Part shown: piece after piece, positions 1 through 11,477 of the stretch
How positions within the stretch are numbered: position 1 is the first letter of the stretch
Layout: each line of letters starts with the position of its first letter
Origin: Drosophila miranda
Lineage: Eukaryota > Arthropoda > Insecta > Diptera > Drosophilidae
DNA length: 64,000 nucleotides
Assembly (NCBI RefSeq): GCF_003369915.1
Contig: NC_046677.1
Span: forward strand, 3,782,001 to 3,846,000
Direction of reading: 5' to 3'
Notes under the pieces: model-generated
What the model saw: only the letters and a program-made list of their open reading frames with translations
Databases searched by the model: none
Told to the model about the DNA's origin: nothing
Made by a program: the position numbers and the translations under genes

Positions 1-555
1 ATAGCCAGCACTCGATACCATTGTTAAAATTAACAGGGGTATGGTATGGCATTGTTTATGTACATATACGAAATTGTAGTCTTAGCCGTAGTCGCCTCCA
101 TGAGGCGACAACCATAATTTGAGTTTAACTATGAATTAAAGCAAATTACACGATAAACATCAGTTAGTTGCTCAAAATAGCTGTGATGTTGCATTGAAGC
201 AGAATTTAATAAGCAGGACTGAACGTTTTGCTCTAGAATTGTAATTGTCTTAGTTTTAGTGATGTAATACTAATAATAAAAGCGACATTTTATTTAAAGT
301 GGAAGGAACTGCTTTTTTAAGTTTGAATACGATTTATTGGCGCCTCTAGCGATAACAAAGTATCGTTGTGGCCTATGGAAATTCTACTCTCGCAACACGG
401 TTTTGTTCCCCAACACTGCGCAGTATATGTTGCTGGGTAGAGAAGAGGCGCAACATCAGTTAGATTTTGAAACGGTCCGACAAAAAATATGGATCGATTG
501 TACAATCTAATCTACTTTTAAGTGGCGGCAGTGGTGACATGAACAACGACTGTAT
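1..555. other. Intergenic, no gene seen
   Basis: AT-rich left edge of the window. I see no coding pattern, splice-linked ORF or recognisable repeat here. The neighbouring gene to the left, if any, lies outside the window. Confidence 0.5.
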
Positions 556-1415
556 ATCCGACTTCTGGCGCTGAGACGAAAGGACTGCCCGGCGAATTCA
601 GCTGACAGTCAGCCGAGGGCAGCGTCAAGGCTCTGATCTGCGATGGTACCACCTGTGACAACTGTGAGAATGTCCACGATGAGGTCGTGTCCCAGTGTCC
701 TATCAACAAGGTGAGTGGAAATCCACGATATCTGCCTAAATTCTTAAACTAACAATATCCTACTCCACTTTCCCACAGCTTTGCATCGGCCGCCCTGCGC
801 TACCGATGGTGCGGACGATTCGTTCGGAGCATGGCCCTGCCTCTGATATTCTAGCGCTCCGGCAAGAGCCGCACCGAGCCAATGTATCGAGCTTTAATGG
901 CTGCGTCGAAGTAAGTATAATTACCACCAAATGTATGACACATTTTTGGCTAATTCTCGACCATTGTCAGAATGGGAAAGTTCTTTTTTCCGGTAACCTT
1001 CTACGCCTTTGCATAGTACGCGGACAAGGAAACGAAACCCAAAAAAATAAGCACGGAAGAAGTCAAGCCCGATGGCAACACTAAAACGCCTTCTACATGC
1101 TTATGGAAAAGCGAAAGTCCACCAATATATTCCCTGAGGCAACTCCTTCTCTTATGGCTTCTGGCTATCCCCTTGATGAAACAGCAGTCAAGTTTTTAAC
1201 GGAGTATAGTCCGGTCAAACAGTCCAAGAGCGCGAGAGGCATCAGGATCCGTGTACGTCGGACCAGACAGCTCGCTTACTTGCATACCCAGCCGCGAGGA
1301 AAGGAGCTCAGTTAAAGGTTGAGCTGGCCAACGCTTTCAGAAAGAACGAGTAGCGAGTGGCCCAGATCTTGCGGGACCGGAAAGCCTGTTTCCAGCTAAT
1401 GAAATAAAACAAGAA
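556..1415 (+). pseudogene. Decayed multi-exon protein-coding gene, identity unknown
   Basis: Three coding-like blocks are joined by good splice sites. A cysteine-rich block (LICDGTTCDNCENVHDE) ends at AAG followed by gtgagt near 711. A second block starts after cccacag at 778 and ends at a gtaagt donor near 911. A third starts after tttgcatag near 1017. Read onward, protein-like sequence moves between frames: a Lys/Glu-rich stretch, then FPEATPSLMASGYPLDET, then SPVKQSKSARG, then LKVELANAFRKNE. No single frame stays open, so this looks like a gene copy that lost its frame rather than an active gene. An AATAAA lies near 1404. I do not recognise the family. The alternative is chance ORFs in GC-richer DNA. 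Confidence 0.35.
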
Positions 1416-1662
1416 ACACGTATTTAAGGATATATTTATTTTATATTTAAGATTTATTTATTTATGGAAATAAACTCATTCCAAACCACCCAAGAGGTCG
1501 AGTTTTTGGTGCGTTTTTTTTTAGTGGTGTCCCTAATCCACTACATCTACTTTCAGGGCGGGGCCCAAAGCACCTTGCGAACATGTGCACCTTGCAACCG
1601 TCTCATATAAAGGTTCCGTCTGGGTGTCTGAAAGTATCCAGTTATTAACAATAAATGTAACA

Positions 1663-1902
1663 TTAATCATCGAACTTGTACTTCCCTTTTTCCAGGTATT
1701 CGTCATAAGTATCGCTGGACGCTAGGACCTTCCGCAGGGGCCGCTCTGGTGGAACATCATGGATGAGTCGCATCAAACAGCCTTCAACATCGCTGCCTAC
1801 AAAATCTTTATATATCCTTATGTAACAGCCGCACTGTACTCTAGCAAATTGCAGGGAAGTAAAACTTTGAAAAAGAGATATTCTACGCGGTTTGAAGTCC
1901 AT
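1663..1902 (-). CDS. Hypothetical small protein, 79 aa
   Basis: A short ORF starts at ATG and ends in an acidic/lysine-rich tail (KGKYKFDD). The middle reads YIRIYKDFVGSDVEGC and then RLIHDVPPERPL, a composition more protein-like than most chance ORFs nearby. No signal peptide, membrane segment or known motif is visible, and no clear polyadenylation signal lies just downstream on the minus strand. It could be a lineage-specific gene, one exon of a larger gene, or chance. Confidence 0.25.
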   Translation of the reverse strand: MDFKPRRISLFQSFTSLQFARVQCGCYIRIYKDFVGSDVEGCLMRLIHDVPPERPLRKVLASSDTYDEYLEKGKYKFDD

Positions 1903-2263
1903 TAGGCTGGCTAATGTGGGATGTATAAGCTAAGTGAAAATTGATCACCACGAAAAAATAAAAGAACATAATAAATAAGTAGAGAATATAATTACATTAC
2001 AGTATATGTGCCTTTTTCTTTGTTTGTCGCTTTCGAAGAATTTCGAAAATGGATCTAGAGGTAAGGAGCGAAGTGAAAGCCTAACAGAACAGGAAAATCC
2101 ATGAGCTCGGGTGTCAACCCCAATAATAAGACCCCTGAACCGGTCTATACTACTTACCGCCCGATCAAAAATTTAAATTTAATCTAAAAACACCGATGTT
2201 TTAGAAAAAAGTATCGTTGCAATGTACAAACATCTATGAAATCGATGATTGCAAATTGGAAGC

Positions 2264-2650
2264 TTCCCCAAAGATTTCTTTCGTGCTACAAGAAACCTAT
2301 TTTTACGCAAAATGCAATAAAAGCAATTATTTAAAGTAAGCCAGTCAAATAGAAAATTGATTTATTAATCGTATAAAATTATGTGGGCATGGCAAATTGT
2401 TTTATCTAGCTAATGATATTCGACGGAATCTCTAAATTGAGCAATATGAACGACTATCCTCTTTCGTTTTTTTTTCCATTTTCGCTAAAACCTCTTTATA
2501 CGCAAGATTCAATGAAAGTAAGTGGTTAAAATAAGCAAGTCAATTAGAAAATTGATTCATTAATCGGATTAAATTATGTGGGCATAGTTGAAAGTTCTAT
2601 ATAGCTAATAATATTCCACGGAAGATCAAAAACGAGGAATATGTAAAATA
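2264..2650. repeat. Diverged tandem duplication, two copies of about 195 bp
   Basis: Copy one (about 2264-2455) and copy two (about 2456-2650) share the same order of blocks: TTTCTTTCG, then a TACGCAA block, then TAGAAAATTGATT, ATTAATCG, AAATTATGTGGGCAT and AGCTAATAATATTC-like sequence. They differ at many positions, so the duplication is old. No coding frame runs through it. Confidence 0.7.
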
Positions 2651-3268
2651 GAACTTGAATTCGTCAGTATATTTACGGTATATTTTGAAAATTAGACGAT
2701 ATGTTTCGGTATATTTCTGAGGGTCAGATGATGCCCACCACAAAACAAAACAAAAAAAATATATTTTATTTAAATGTCATATAATATAGTTTTAGCTACA
2801 AGAACATCAGCTGACGGTGAACGCTGTCGGGTGGTGGCACGCATACTTGAAAGAAAGGGTCAAGTCCAGACGTTCACTTCAAAGATCGGAAGGCCTACAT
2901 AATACACATACATACATATGTGAGTATTAAGTCGCTCTCACTTTCAAATAAAACTCTGGCAAAATGGGAAACGTCGCTGTAGCAGTTTCTCTCTGCTGCA
3001 CTTACTGTCTACGTGGACTTTAACGCCAGTTGATCGTCTACTGCCCCATGGAACGTAGTCTGTGTCGTTAATCTTAAGGTATTTGTTTATCGCCTTTAAC
3101 AATAGCGATACTCAGTGAGATTATGTACAAGTATCAAAGGTGAATTTACGGTCCAGGAGGGGGAGTGCTATCTCGCAAAAATGGTGCACAACAACTACAC
3201 ATATTTATTGTTCGACCTCTCGTCCTAGCCCTTTGTTTGATAGATCTTTTGAGAAGCCCAACGCCGAA
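2651..3268. other. Upstream region of Crat
   Basis: AT-rich DNA with scattered GGTATATTT-like boxes near 2660-2730, then a GC-richer stretch from about 2810 that probably contains the Crat promoter and 5' UTR. No TATA box or perfect DRE was found. No gene seen. Confidence 0.4.
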
Positions 3269-5469
3269 ATGAGATTTCTGGGCAATGGCAAGGTGTTATG
3301 GAACTTGGCAAGTGATTATTATAAATTGTATTGAAAAGCTACTTCCAATAACTATCATCTAAATGCAATTTTCTTACAGACAAAGAGCTCCATCACTCAT
3401 CAGTCGCCCAATGCGCTTGCCAAGCTGCATCCCGCCAGCTATAGCAGCAGGAAGGAACCCCCCGCACCATCATCAGAGCCCAAGTCTTCTAAAGCTGCAC
3501 AGAAACAAAATCTCTTGACTTACCACGTCCTACCGCTTGAAGAGACGTTGAATCGTTTTATTAGCACCGTTGAGCCCCTGCTGACCCCTGAAGAACTTAA
3601 ACTTCAAAAGAAAATCACTGAAGACTTCAAGTATAAAGAGGGCGACAAGTTGCAGACACTCTTGGAGGATGTGGGCAGCGCAGAGAAGAATTGGTTGGCT
3701 CATCGCTGGCTTAAGACCGCTTATTTACAATATAGGTCTCCGGTTACTGTCTACGTTAGCCCTGGAATGACTTTTCCAAGGCAAAAGTTCAAAGATGCGC
3801 ATGCTGTTGTCGAATACACGTCCAAAGTTATCTTTGGCCTGGGCGAGTTTAACGACATTGTGCATGACGAAAAGATCCCCGTCGTGAAGATGGGAAAAAA
3901 TGAGCTGGACAATGGACAGTTTGGCAAAGTATTTGGCACTTGTCGCATCCCAAAACGAATTACAGACGAGCTTGTCTATAACCCCTGTTCCAACTATGTT
4001 GTTGTCATTCACAAGAATCATGTGAGCTAAGCAATGCTGTTGCTGAAATGTTGTATCACCTTCTTCGATTTCCTCTATCTTGTAGTTCTACAAAATGCGA
4101 CTCTACAATAAGGAGGGAAAGCTGATTGCCGCTCGCCTTCTGGCCAGCCAGCTGGAAGAGATTATTACCAAGGAGACAACACCTGGGGTGCCCTACGGCA
4201 TTCTGACCACAGACTCGCGGGACAATTGGGCCGAGGCTTACGAGCAATTGTCATCATTTCCAGGAAACAAAGCCACCCTTGACGCCATCCAAGGGGCTTT
4301 GTTCACTGTATCGATGGATGAATGTACCGATCTTCCAGAAAGTGAAGAGACCAACGAACTGATTCTGGGGCTAATCCATGGTGGTGGCAGTAAGGTGAAT
4401 AGCGGCAACCGTTGGATGGATAAGACTATTCAATTAGTTGTGAATCCCAATGGAAATGTCGGTTTCACCTACGAGCACTCTCCTGCTGAGGGCCAGCCCA
4501 TAGCCATGATGATGGACTATGTGGTTAAGAAGATGTAAGTGGCGAAAAGCATACAAGCATGCATAAAAACAAATATCACTAACGTATTTTCTTAGGAAGG
4601 AGGATCCATCCTTTGGCGAATGCGGTGCTACGGACAACTTCACTCCCGCTGAGAAGCTTAAATTTTGTCCTATTAACGAATGCATCGACCAATGGTTGTT
4701 CATTGCGAGGCAGAACATTGACAACCTCGCGTATCAACTGCAGATGAAGGTGCTCAAATTTGAAGGCTATGGAAAGGGCTTCATTAAGAAACAGCGCCTG
4801 GGACCTGACAGCTTTGTGCAAATGGCGTTGCAGCTGGCATTCTTCAAGTAAAACTCGTATGTTTTTCACTGGAACCAAACATAATTAAGTATGTGCCTAA
4901 TTATTTGCAGAATGCACAATGAGCCAGCGGCACAATACGAGTCGGCCCATTTGCGTATATTCGAAGGCGGGCGTACGGAAACCATACGGTCGTGTTCCAA
5001 TGAATCTTTGGCGTTCTGTCTCGCAATGCAGGACGACAAAGCCACGAACAAGGAGCGTGAAGACAAACTACGTGCGGCGGTAAACAGCCACCAGGCCTAT
5101 ACGAGGCTAGCTTTACAAGGAAAAGGTGTCGATCGCCATCTGCTCGGGTTGAAACTGATGGCCCAGGAGAACGGCGAGCCCATCCCGAAGTTCTTCTCTT
5201 CGCCGGGAGTCGTCAAGTCTTCGCACTTTCGCATGTCCACTTCGCAGGTGGCCACGATTTATGATGCCTTTATGGGCTATGGACCTGCTGTGGATGATGG
5301 GTACGCATGCTGCTATAACCCACGTGAACAGGACATCATCTTGGCTATATCTGCCTGGCGCCACTGCCAAACGACAGATCATTTAAAGTTCGCCAAAATC
5401 CTGGGACAGTCCTTCTTGCAAATGAAAGATGTATTAGAGAAGTGCGATAAGCCAAGATCCAAATTGTAG
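3269..5469 (+). CDS. Crat: Carnitine O-acetyltransferase, five coding exons
   Basis: Transfers acetyl groups between CoA and carnitine, buffering acetyl-CoA in mitochondria and peroxisomes. Exons: 3269-3292 (or 3269-3307), 3380-4021, 4086-4534, 4596-4847, 4911-5469. The product is about 641-646 aa, close to the roughly 626 aa of mammalian CRAT. Visible family marks are YRSPVTVYVSPG in the N-domain, HGGGSKVNSGNRW, the catalytic-histidine segment YEHSPAEGQP near residue 355, YESAHLRIFEGGRTETIRS, DRHLLGLK and STSQV followed by YGPAVDDGY. The last three residues are SKL, a type 1 peroxisomal signal. The first exon is uncertain: a GT donor at 3293 and a GC donor at 3308 (GCAAGT) are both in phase. 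The ATG at 3269 is the first in frame with either. All other junctions were checked for phase. Family assignment is secure; which Drosophila CRAT paralogue this is I cannot say. Confidence 0.93.
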
Positions 5470-6274
5470 TGTATGCATACATATTTCGGCAAGTTATAAC
5501 ACTTTTGGAGAAAGATCTAAATCCTTGTCTTGGCAAGGCTGGCAAGGCACAACTTTTCACAGCTAAAATATCGGAAATTTTCAATATAAACGATATACTC
5601 TACTATATATACACTACAAACTGTATATAAATGAATTTAAAAAGTGCCTTTGCAGCTATCATCTTTCGTACTAAATTTTGAAGAGAGAATTTAATACTCT
5701 GTGCTGCCATTAAAATACTTAAATATTACTTTAAATACCCAAATATCTGTCGTTAATAGAGATAAAATTCGTGCAGATGTATTTAGAGACAAACCTCCCG
5801 TAAGTTGTAGATGTTTTTTATCACCAATAAAGTGGTCCGATTAGGGACAAACTCCTACTGAGTTAAGTAAAACCACAGGCTTATACAAAAGTGAAAGTTT
5901 TCTTCGATGATCTATATAAACAAAGCAGTTCTGTTTTTTGGACGATTATACTTTACATATGGAGTCGGAGTTGAGATGCCTTCTGTGCGGTACCAATGTA
6001 GAAATACCCTCTTCTAGGGTAAACAAATTGTGCACATTTAGTCTAGTCCGTTCCTTTGCATATCGCAGGATACACGAGCTAGAGAAACACTTGTTAGGTC
6101 TGTATACTTTGCGGTGCGCAAGTTGATGGGTTGTTTTTGTGGTGGCCCCAAAAAGTAAACACGCCAATCGAGGAAATAACAATTACAGGATAGTTTATGT
6201 ATACATATTGCTAAACAAAATCAATCAAGTGGCTCAGGCATACACTTAGCTCAATGCTGTTTGAAAATTTGGCT
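5470..6274. other. Crat 3' region and Crat-Gpa2 intergenic DNA
   Basis: Contains the Crat 3' UTR with an AATAAA near 5826. A TATA-like stretch (TATATAAAC, near 5910) is followed by a short ORF with a single CxxC (RCLLCGTN, from 5958) and a possible donor at about 6096. This resembles the start of a ZAD zinc-finger protein but has no second half, so I do not call it. Nothing else seen. Confidence 0.4.
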
Positions 6275-6731
6275 CTAGTCCTTTTTGCAATGATAACAGC
6301 TGCAGGACACGGCACTTTTAAAGGTGACATTTCGAATGCCCTCAATGCACAGTACGCGACGTTGTATCTGGAAGGAACAACAGGATCTAGAGATTGGGGA
6401 AGCAGAAAAAATTTAAGAGTCGACCCACCTCCTCGGATTTCATCATGTTGCAACATTGGCCGACACTTACCACCGGCTTCGGTGGCTTGAACAGTCCAGT
6501 AAGCGAGGCCCCTGCCCAAGGAATCGACGGCACAGAATATGATTCACAAAATCCCCGACAGGCATTGGTTGTTATGGTGAACTCCACACAATCAGGGATA
6601 GAAATCTTGCGCGTGTTGCCCACTTTGTGGCAGCCGGGGCGCAGCCAGGCATCCTTGCCCGCCAAACTGCATTCGCCGCCCAAGAACCAGAAAGAGCAAC
6701 AGAGAAGTACAAACCACTGGGCCGACCTCAT
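6275..6731 (-). CDS. Gpa2: Glycoprotein hormone alpha 2 (thyrostimulin alpha subunit)
   Basis: Secreted cystine-knot hormone subunit that pairs with GPB5 to activate the LGR1-type receptor. Coding exons (minus strand) are 6429-6731 and 6275-6367; the junction GAG|gtgggt...ttccag|ATA is in phase and gives 131 aa. The ATG at 6731 is chosen because a clean signal peptide follows it (WFVLLCCSFWFLGGE). An upstream in-frame ATG at 6833 would add an unlikely 34-residue leader. The ten cysteines sit in the family order: PGCHK, PDCVEF, NACRGFC, QCCNMM, VLCIEG, then SCSCYHC at the C-terminus. The partner gene Gpb5 lies 4.7 kb away on the other strand, beyond klhl10. The plus-strand ORF over the same bases is a shadow. 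Confidence 0.93.
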
Positions 6732-8060
6732 CTTGGGAACTGTGGCTCTACCAGATATCCGCCTTGTTTTTATCCGTGCTGAAGGAACTTTGACGCCTGC
6801 GCAGAGCTGCCCAAGAGTTGACCATCGCGGCAATTGAATAAAATTGAATGGCCGTGTGGGATGGTAGGGAAGGGTTTGCTTCTGGAATATTTAACTATGC
6901 TCAAGGCGTAAATAAAGAAGATCTATAAATAAACATGCATATTTTATTGAAAAGAAACTGGAAATAGCCCTAACAACCAATGTCAACTGTCAGCCATCAT
7001 CTTCCCTCATCCCTTTTAAAAGCCTTTTTTAAACTTTATCAATTTAGAAAATTTAAAACTTTTTGATACATTTTTGATATGATGATATTTATGAGAAAAT
7101 TGAACTGCTTACCCTCGTGTGAGGTTTTCCATTTCCAGATTTGGGATTTCTGTGTATTCGCATTTATCACTGGGAACAGCATTTTGTTTTTTACTATGGT
7201 ACTTGCAGTAGTAGGACTAGATCGTTCAATAGTAAAACATGGCTAAATCGGACATTTTATCGTCGAAGGAATTATACTTTATTTGAATGAGAATTGGTGA
7301 TGAAGAATTGTCGGATAGATATTCTCAATGTGTACATTGATGGTTTCAGAATACGGAATAGTATAGTTATGGTTAGTTATAACCATTACTAGGTTTTGTT
7401 TTTTTTTAAACAGGACATGTCTGCAAGGCAGATGACAAATCGAAGGGTTTCGATGTTTTGAGGCGATCTGAGAGCGATCGGATTTTCGTAGTAAACTACA
7501 ATTCCTTGTTTGGAGGTTGTCTTTCTTATGTAGATGAAAAAGTTATGCACATAAAAGACAGCCCTCGTATCTGAAGATCTGAAAAATTATTTTGATACCA
7601 TACATATTTTAGATGTCAAAATTTCTAAAAACGATCCTATTAAGGGTTGTGCTATTAAAATCATGTCATCATCTTGGGCCGATGAACAAAAAAGGTCAAT
7701 ATGTGGTCGAAAAACAACAACACCTTTTAATAATAATAATAGAAGGCTATCTTTAATAATAAATACAGATCAAGTGGGACATTACAATTTCCATTAAACA
7801 AAAATAGCTGTCATAATCGAATACATAGGTGTTTGTGCTGGGCCCACAGTACGAGGAATACACAAGGAACTCAGTATGTGCTCAGTTTCAGTTCAGTTGG
7901 CCTCTGTAGTCTCATTTCGTTAGTGGCGAGAACAGCTTCGTTGTCGTTAAATATTTATTGAGCCGTATTTCTACACCCACACAGTTTTGCCCAATTAATA
8001 CCAATACATTTCCTTCCGTGCTCTGCTGCAAGCAGATACCTTTAATCGAGACACTGCCAA
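6732..8060. other. Gpa2-klhl10 intergenic region with one exon-like stretch
   Basis: Mostly AT-rich DNA. At 7414-7571 a 52-codon open frame follows a strong acceptor (a long T run, then AAACAG) and reads protein-like (FDVLRRSESDRIF, then NSLFGGCLSYVDEK). It ends in a stop with no donor and I found no partner exon, so it may be a remnant. The bases just before 8061 should hold the klhl10 5' UTR; no TATA box is evident. Confidence 0.35.
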
Positions 8061-10787
8061 ATGCATCGTAACCAAAACGGCAACCATTTTCACGGTGTGA
8101 ATGAGGGCGTTCCACTGGGACCAGATCTACCGCTTGAAGCCGTGGAGGTGGACATCGAGGACAACCATCAAGGAGATGAGTTGTCCAATGGTGGTCTCGG
8201 GCTCGGGTCCACCCAGACTTCCTCTAGCAAATTCTTAGCCCCCACTGTGAGCGATCAGGCGCTTAATACCCTCAATGAACTTCGCGAGGCTAATCTTTTG
8301 TGTGATGCCGAGATCTCAGTGGGGGAGCATGCCTTCAATGTTCATCGTGCCATCATGTGCTCCTGCAGCTCCTACTTTCGGTGAGTCCAGTCAAGTGCAG
8401 TCAAGTCCGACAAAGCCCCCAAGCCCATACCAAATCTCCGCTTCTCTACGGAAACTAGCGCACAGTTTACGGGCTTTAATGCCGTAAGTCGAGGATTTGG
8501 TGCCGAGGGGGGCGCCAGCGAACAAATCCACGTCGTCAACATACCAGGCGTCAGAGCATCCATCATGAACTGTGTCATACAGTACGCCTACCTTCGCAAG
8601 ACCAACATCTGCGACGACAACGTGCACGAGCTTTTAATATGTGCGGATTACGTGGGCATGGTGGGGCTGGTCCAGCAGTGCAAGGAGTACCTCAGCCGTA
8701 CCCTTACGCCGGAGAACTGTGTCAGCATCATGGGATTTGCCCGGTGAGTTGGGGAAGGGAAGGCACTGCGCCGCTTGCAGAGCAGTGCACTAATCCCCTC
8801 ATAATTGGCTCCCATCAGCCAAAGCCAATTTTAATTGATTTTTTTTTATTTGATTTGATTTGATTGGATTTTACATATTTAATTGGTGACAGCTTTCGGT
8901 TCCTGGACGACTTGCATGTGAAGGCGCGCAATTACACACTTCGGTACTTCACGGAGGTGGCTGCTCGTAATACGGACATACTGGACATGAACGTGACGGA
9001 CTTTTACGCCATAATTAGCGACGATGACCTAAACACGCGGGAGGAGGACTACGTGTGGAAGATGTGTGTCAAGTGGATAGATCGGGATCCCGAGAACCGC
9101 AAAAAGCACGTTGCCCACTTGATGACAGGCGTACGTTTGGGTCTAATGACCCCAAAGGTGCGTAGACCAGTCCGAAACTCCAAATACAAATCGGGATGCC
9201 ATTCTAATCGAAACCCATCGCAATCTGCAGTGCTTTATGGAGGAGGTCAAGGAGCACCCGTATGTCCTGCAGTGCGATGAAGCCAAGCCCCTGATAGTGG
9301 ACACCTTTAAATTCATGTATGATCTGGACTTTCTAAACCCACAGGCCGATGAGGTAATGTTAATGGTTAATGCTCTCTCTCTTGCCTGCAGCAACTACTT
9401 ATTCGTCCCCTTTAATATGCCCTTCCAACCAAAGCTCACCACGCCGCCGCTGGCCATGCCGCGCTTGCCGCACGAGGTGATCTTTGCGATTGGCGGCTGG
9501 AGTGGTGGCACTTCAAAGGGATGCATCGAGACCTACGACACGCGCGCTGACCGCTGGGTGAACATCAATGCCGAAGACCCGGCTGGACCCCGCGCATACC
9601 ACGGAACCGCCGTGATCGGTTTCAAGATCTACTCCATTGGGGGCTACGACGGCGTTGAGTATTTCAACACATGCCGGGTATTCGATGCCGTGAAGAAGAA
9701 GTGGAGCGAAATCGCCCCAATGCACTGCCGCCGCTGCTACGTCAGCGTGGCCGAGCTGAATGGTCAGATCTATGCGATCGGGGGCTACGACGGACACAAT
9801 CGATTAAACACTGTAGAGCGCTTCAACCCCAAGACAAATCAGTGGTCCATCATTCCACCCATGAACATGCAACGGTCTGATGCCAGTGCCTGTACCCTGA
9901 AGGGGCGTATATATGCCACTGGCGGATTCAATGGTCAGGAGTGCCTGGACAGCGCCGAGTTCTACGATCCGACGACCAATGTATGGACGCGGATAGCGAA
10001 CATGAACCACCGTCGATCCGGGGTGAGCTGTGTCGCCTTCAAGGGCCAGTTGTATGTGATTGGGGGCTTCAATGGCACTGCCCGATTGGCCACCGGAGAG
10101 CGCTTTGACCCGGAATCCCAGGCCTGGCAATTTATCAGGGAAATGAATCACTCGCGCAGCAACTTCGGTCTAGAGATCATCGACGATATGATATTCGCCA
10201 TTGGGGGATTCAACGGCGTCTCGACCATATCCCACACCGAGTGCTATGTGGCCGAGACAGATGAGTGGATGGAGGCCACAGATATGAACATCGTACGCTC
10301 CGCCCTGTCGGCCAATAATGTGGCTGGACTGCCCAATAAACGGGACTACATACACAAGGAAAGGGATCGTCTAATGGAGGAGCGCCGTCAGCGGCTGATG
10401 GCCTCGGCCATGGCCCGAGACGAAGTTGGCAATGCAAATCCGCCACACTCGCTGGTGGCAACCAACGACGCGGCCCTCGATGACTACGAGAGTCCCAACG
10501 ATGACGAAGATGGCAATGGTCATGATCAGCCGCAACTGGCCCTGCAGCAGCTAGGCTTGCCCTTGCCCTTGCCCGTACCCCCTCTGCCCCTTGGGCAGCC
10601 GGCCATTGCTGCTCCAGGTGGTGCCCAAGCTCAACCCCAAGCCCAAGCCCAGGCCCAACCACAACCTGCCCCAGGACAAGAAAATCGGACGGTGGACGAT
10701 CGCGGACAAGAAAATAATCGACGATTTCGCGTGCACCTGCGTAATCAGCGGTATGGTTCGCATCATGAAATTCGTCGTCGCGCCTAG
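8061..10787 (+). CDS. klhl10: Kelch-like protein 10, BTB-BACK-Kelch adaptor of Cullin-3
   Basis: Testis-type substrate adaptor for a Cul3 ubiquitin ligase; in flies it acts in caspase control during sperm individualisation (known for the family). Exons: 8061-8380, 8459-8743, 8893-9157, 9231-9353, 9435-10787, giving about 781 aa. The BTB domain is at about residues 65-180 (CDAEISVGEHAFNVHRAIM), BACK at about 190-300 (DRDPENRKKH). Six Kelch blades run from about 340 to 625, marked FAIGGWSGG, YSIGGYDGV, YAIGGYDGH, YATGGFNGQ, YVIGGFNGT and FAIGGFNGV. An acidic, then Pro/Leu/Gln-rich tail ends in arginines (HHEIRRRA). The stretch 9354-9434 is open in frame but is read here as an 81-bp intron; if it is kept, the protein has 808 aa. 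Human KLHL10 is near 608 aa, so the C-terminal tail is an extension. Confidence 0.93.
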
Positions 10788-11384
10788 GCGCTGGTGCCAT
10801 AGAAGGCGCACCGAAACCTTCCCCCTGCCTTGACTCCGTAACCTGCTATATCTCTGTGAATACCCGGCCGAGACAAAAAGACACATATCATATTAGAGGA
10901 TGCGTTAGCGTGGGCTGCAGACTTTCCGATAGAGAAATCATGCAGCGTAGCCCACGTCCGTTGGAACCGTTTTTTTTGGATATCTCTAAAACTTAAAAAG
11001 TTTACCCTTTCGGCCGCAATTCCCGTTTAGTCAAAAGCAAACTGCCAGGAACGATTCCGCCAAGTTTGGGATTTTTCAGCCCCTTCGCAAATCAAAATTT
11101 TAGTATACTTCAAAATTCTACCGAAGATACACATATCAAAATTCCTGGCATTGTGCAGACTTCAAATTAATAAATCGCTGCATTGTAATAGTAGTAAATG
11201 AATCCCTGCCATCAAATTAGAATTCAAATTGGTAACGGCTCGAATCAGCGGAATTGAATATGCAAAATTTGAGCTCGAAACCATTAGAGCGTTTATTTGT
11301 ACACTTACTTGGGACGAGTTGGGTGGGTGGATGCATAGAAGAGCTTGCCGCAGCGCAGTCGCTGTAGTCGCGGCTGAGCTATCA
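10788..11384. other. klhl10 3' region and Gpb5 upstream DNA
   Basis: Holds the klhl10 3' UTR and the sequence upstream of the Gpb5 TATA box. A minus-strand ORF (11162-11410) has no family resemblance and overlaps the promoter, so it is not called. Nothing else seen. Confidence 0.4.
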
Positions 11385-11412
11385 TATAAAAAGAAGACGT
11401 AAGGCGCCACAG
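11385..11412 (+). promoter_or_regulatory. Core promoter of Gpb5 (TATA plus initiator)
   Basis: TATAAAA at 11385-11391 is followed 26 bp later by an arthropod-type initiator (CAGTCAG, with A at 11411), the usual spacing. The Gpb5 ATG lies 67 bp downstream. A focused TATA promoter fits a tissue-restricted hormone gene, unlike the DRE/TCT promoters of its housekeeping neighbours. Confidence 0.65.
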
Positions 11413-11477
11413 TCAGCCACTACGCGGTCGGCAGCGAAGAGTCCACTTTTCTGACGGTTGCTCTAAACCAAGGCAAA

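Noticed and set aside
5958-6126. Short ORF with CxxC resembling a ZAD start downstream of a TATA-like box
   Set aside because: Only half a zinc-binding site, no following zinc fingers, no partner exon.
6394-6837. Plus-strand 147-codon ORF over Gpa2
   Set aside because: Shadow of the Gpa2 exon; no protein character and no splice context.
9354-9391. A 38-bp intron in klhl10 ending at ctgcag
   Set aside because: Too short for a fly intron, and the resulting frame stops within a few codons. The 81-bp version fits better.
10210-10800. Minus-strand 196-codon ORF over klhl10
   Set aside because: Antisense shadow of the Pro/Gln-rich klhl10 tail.
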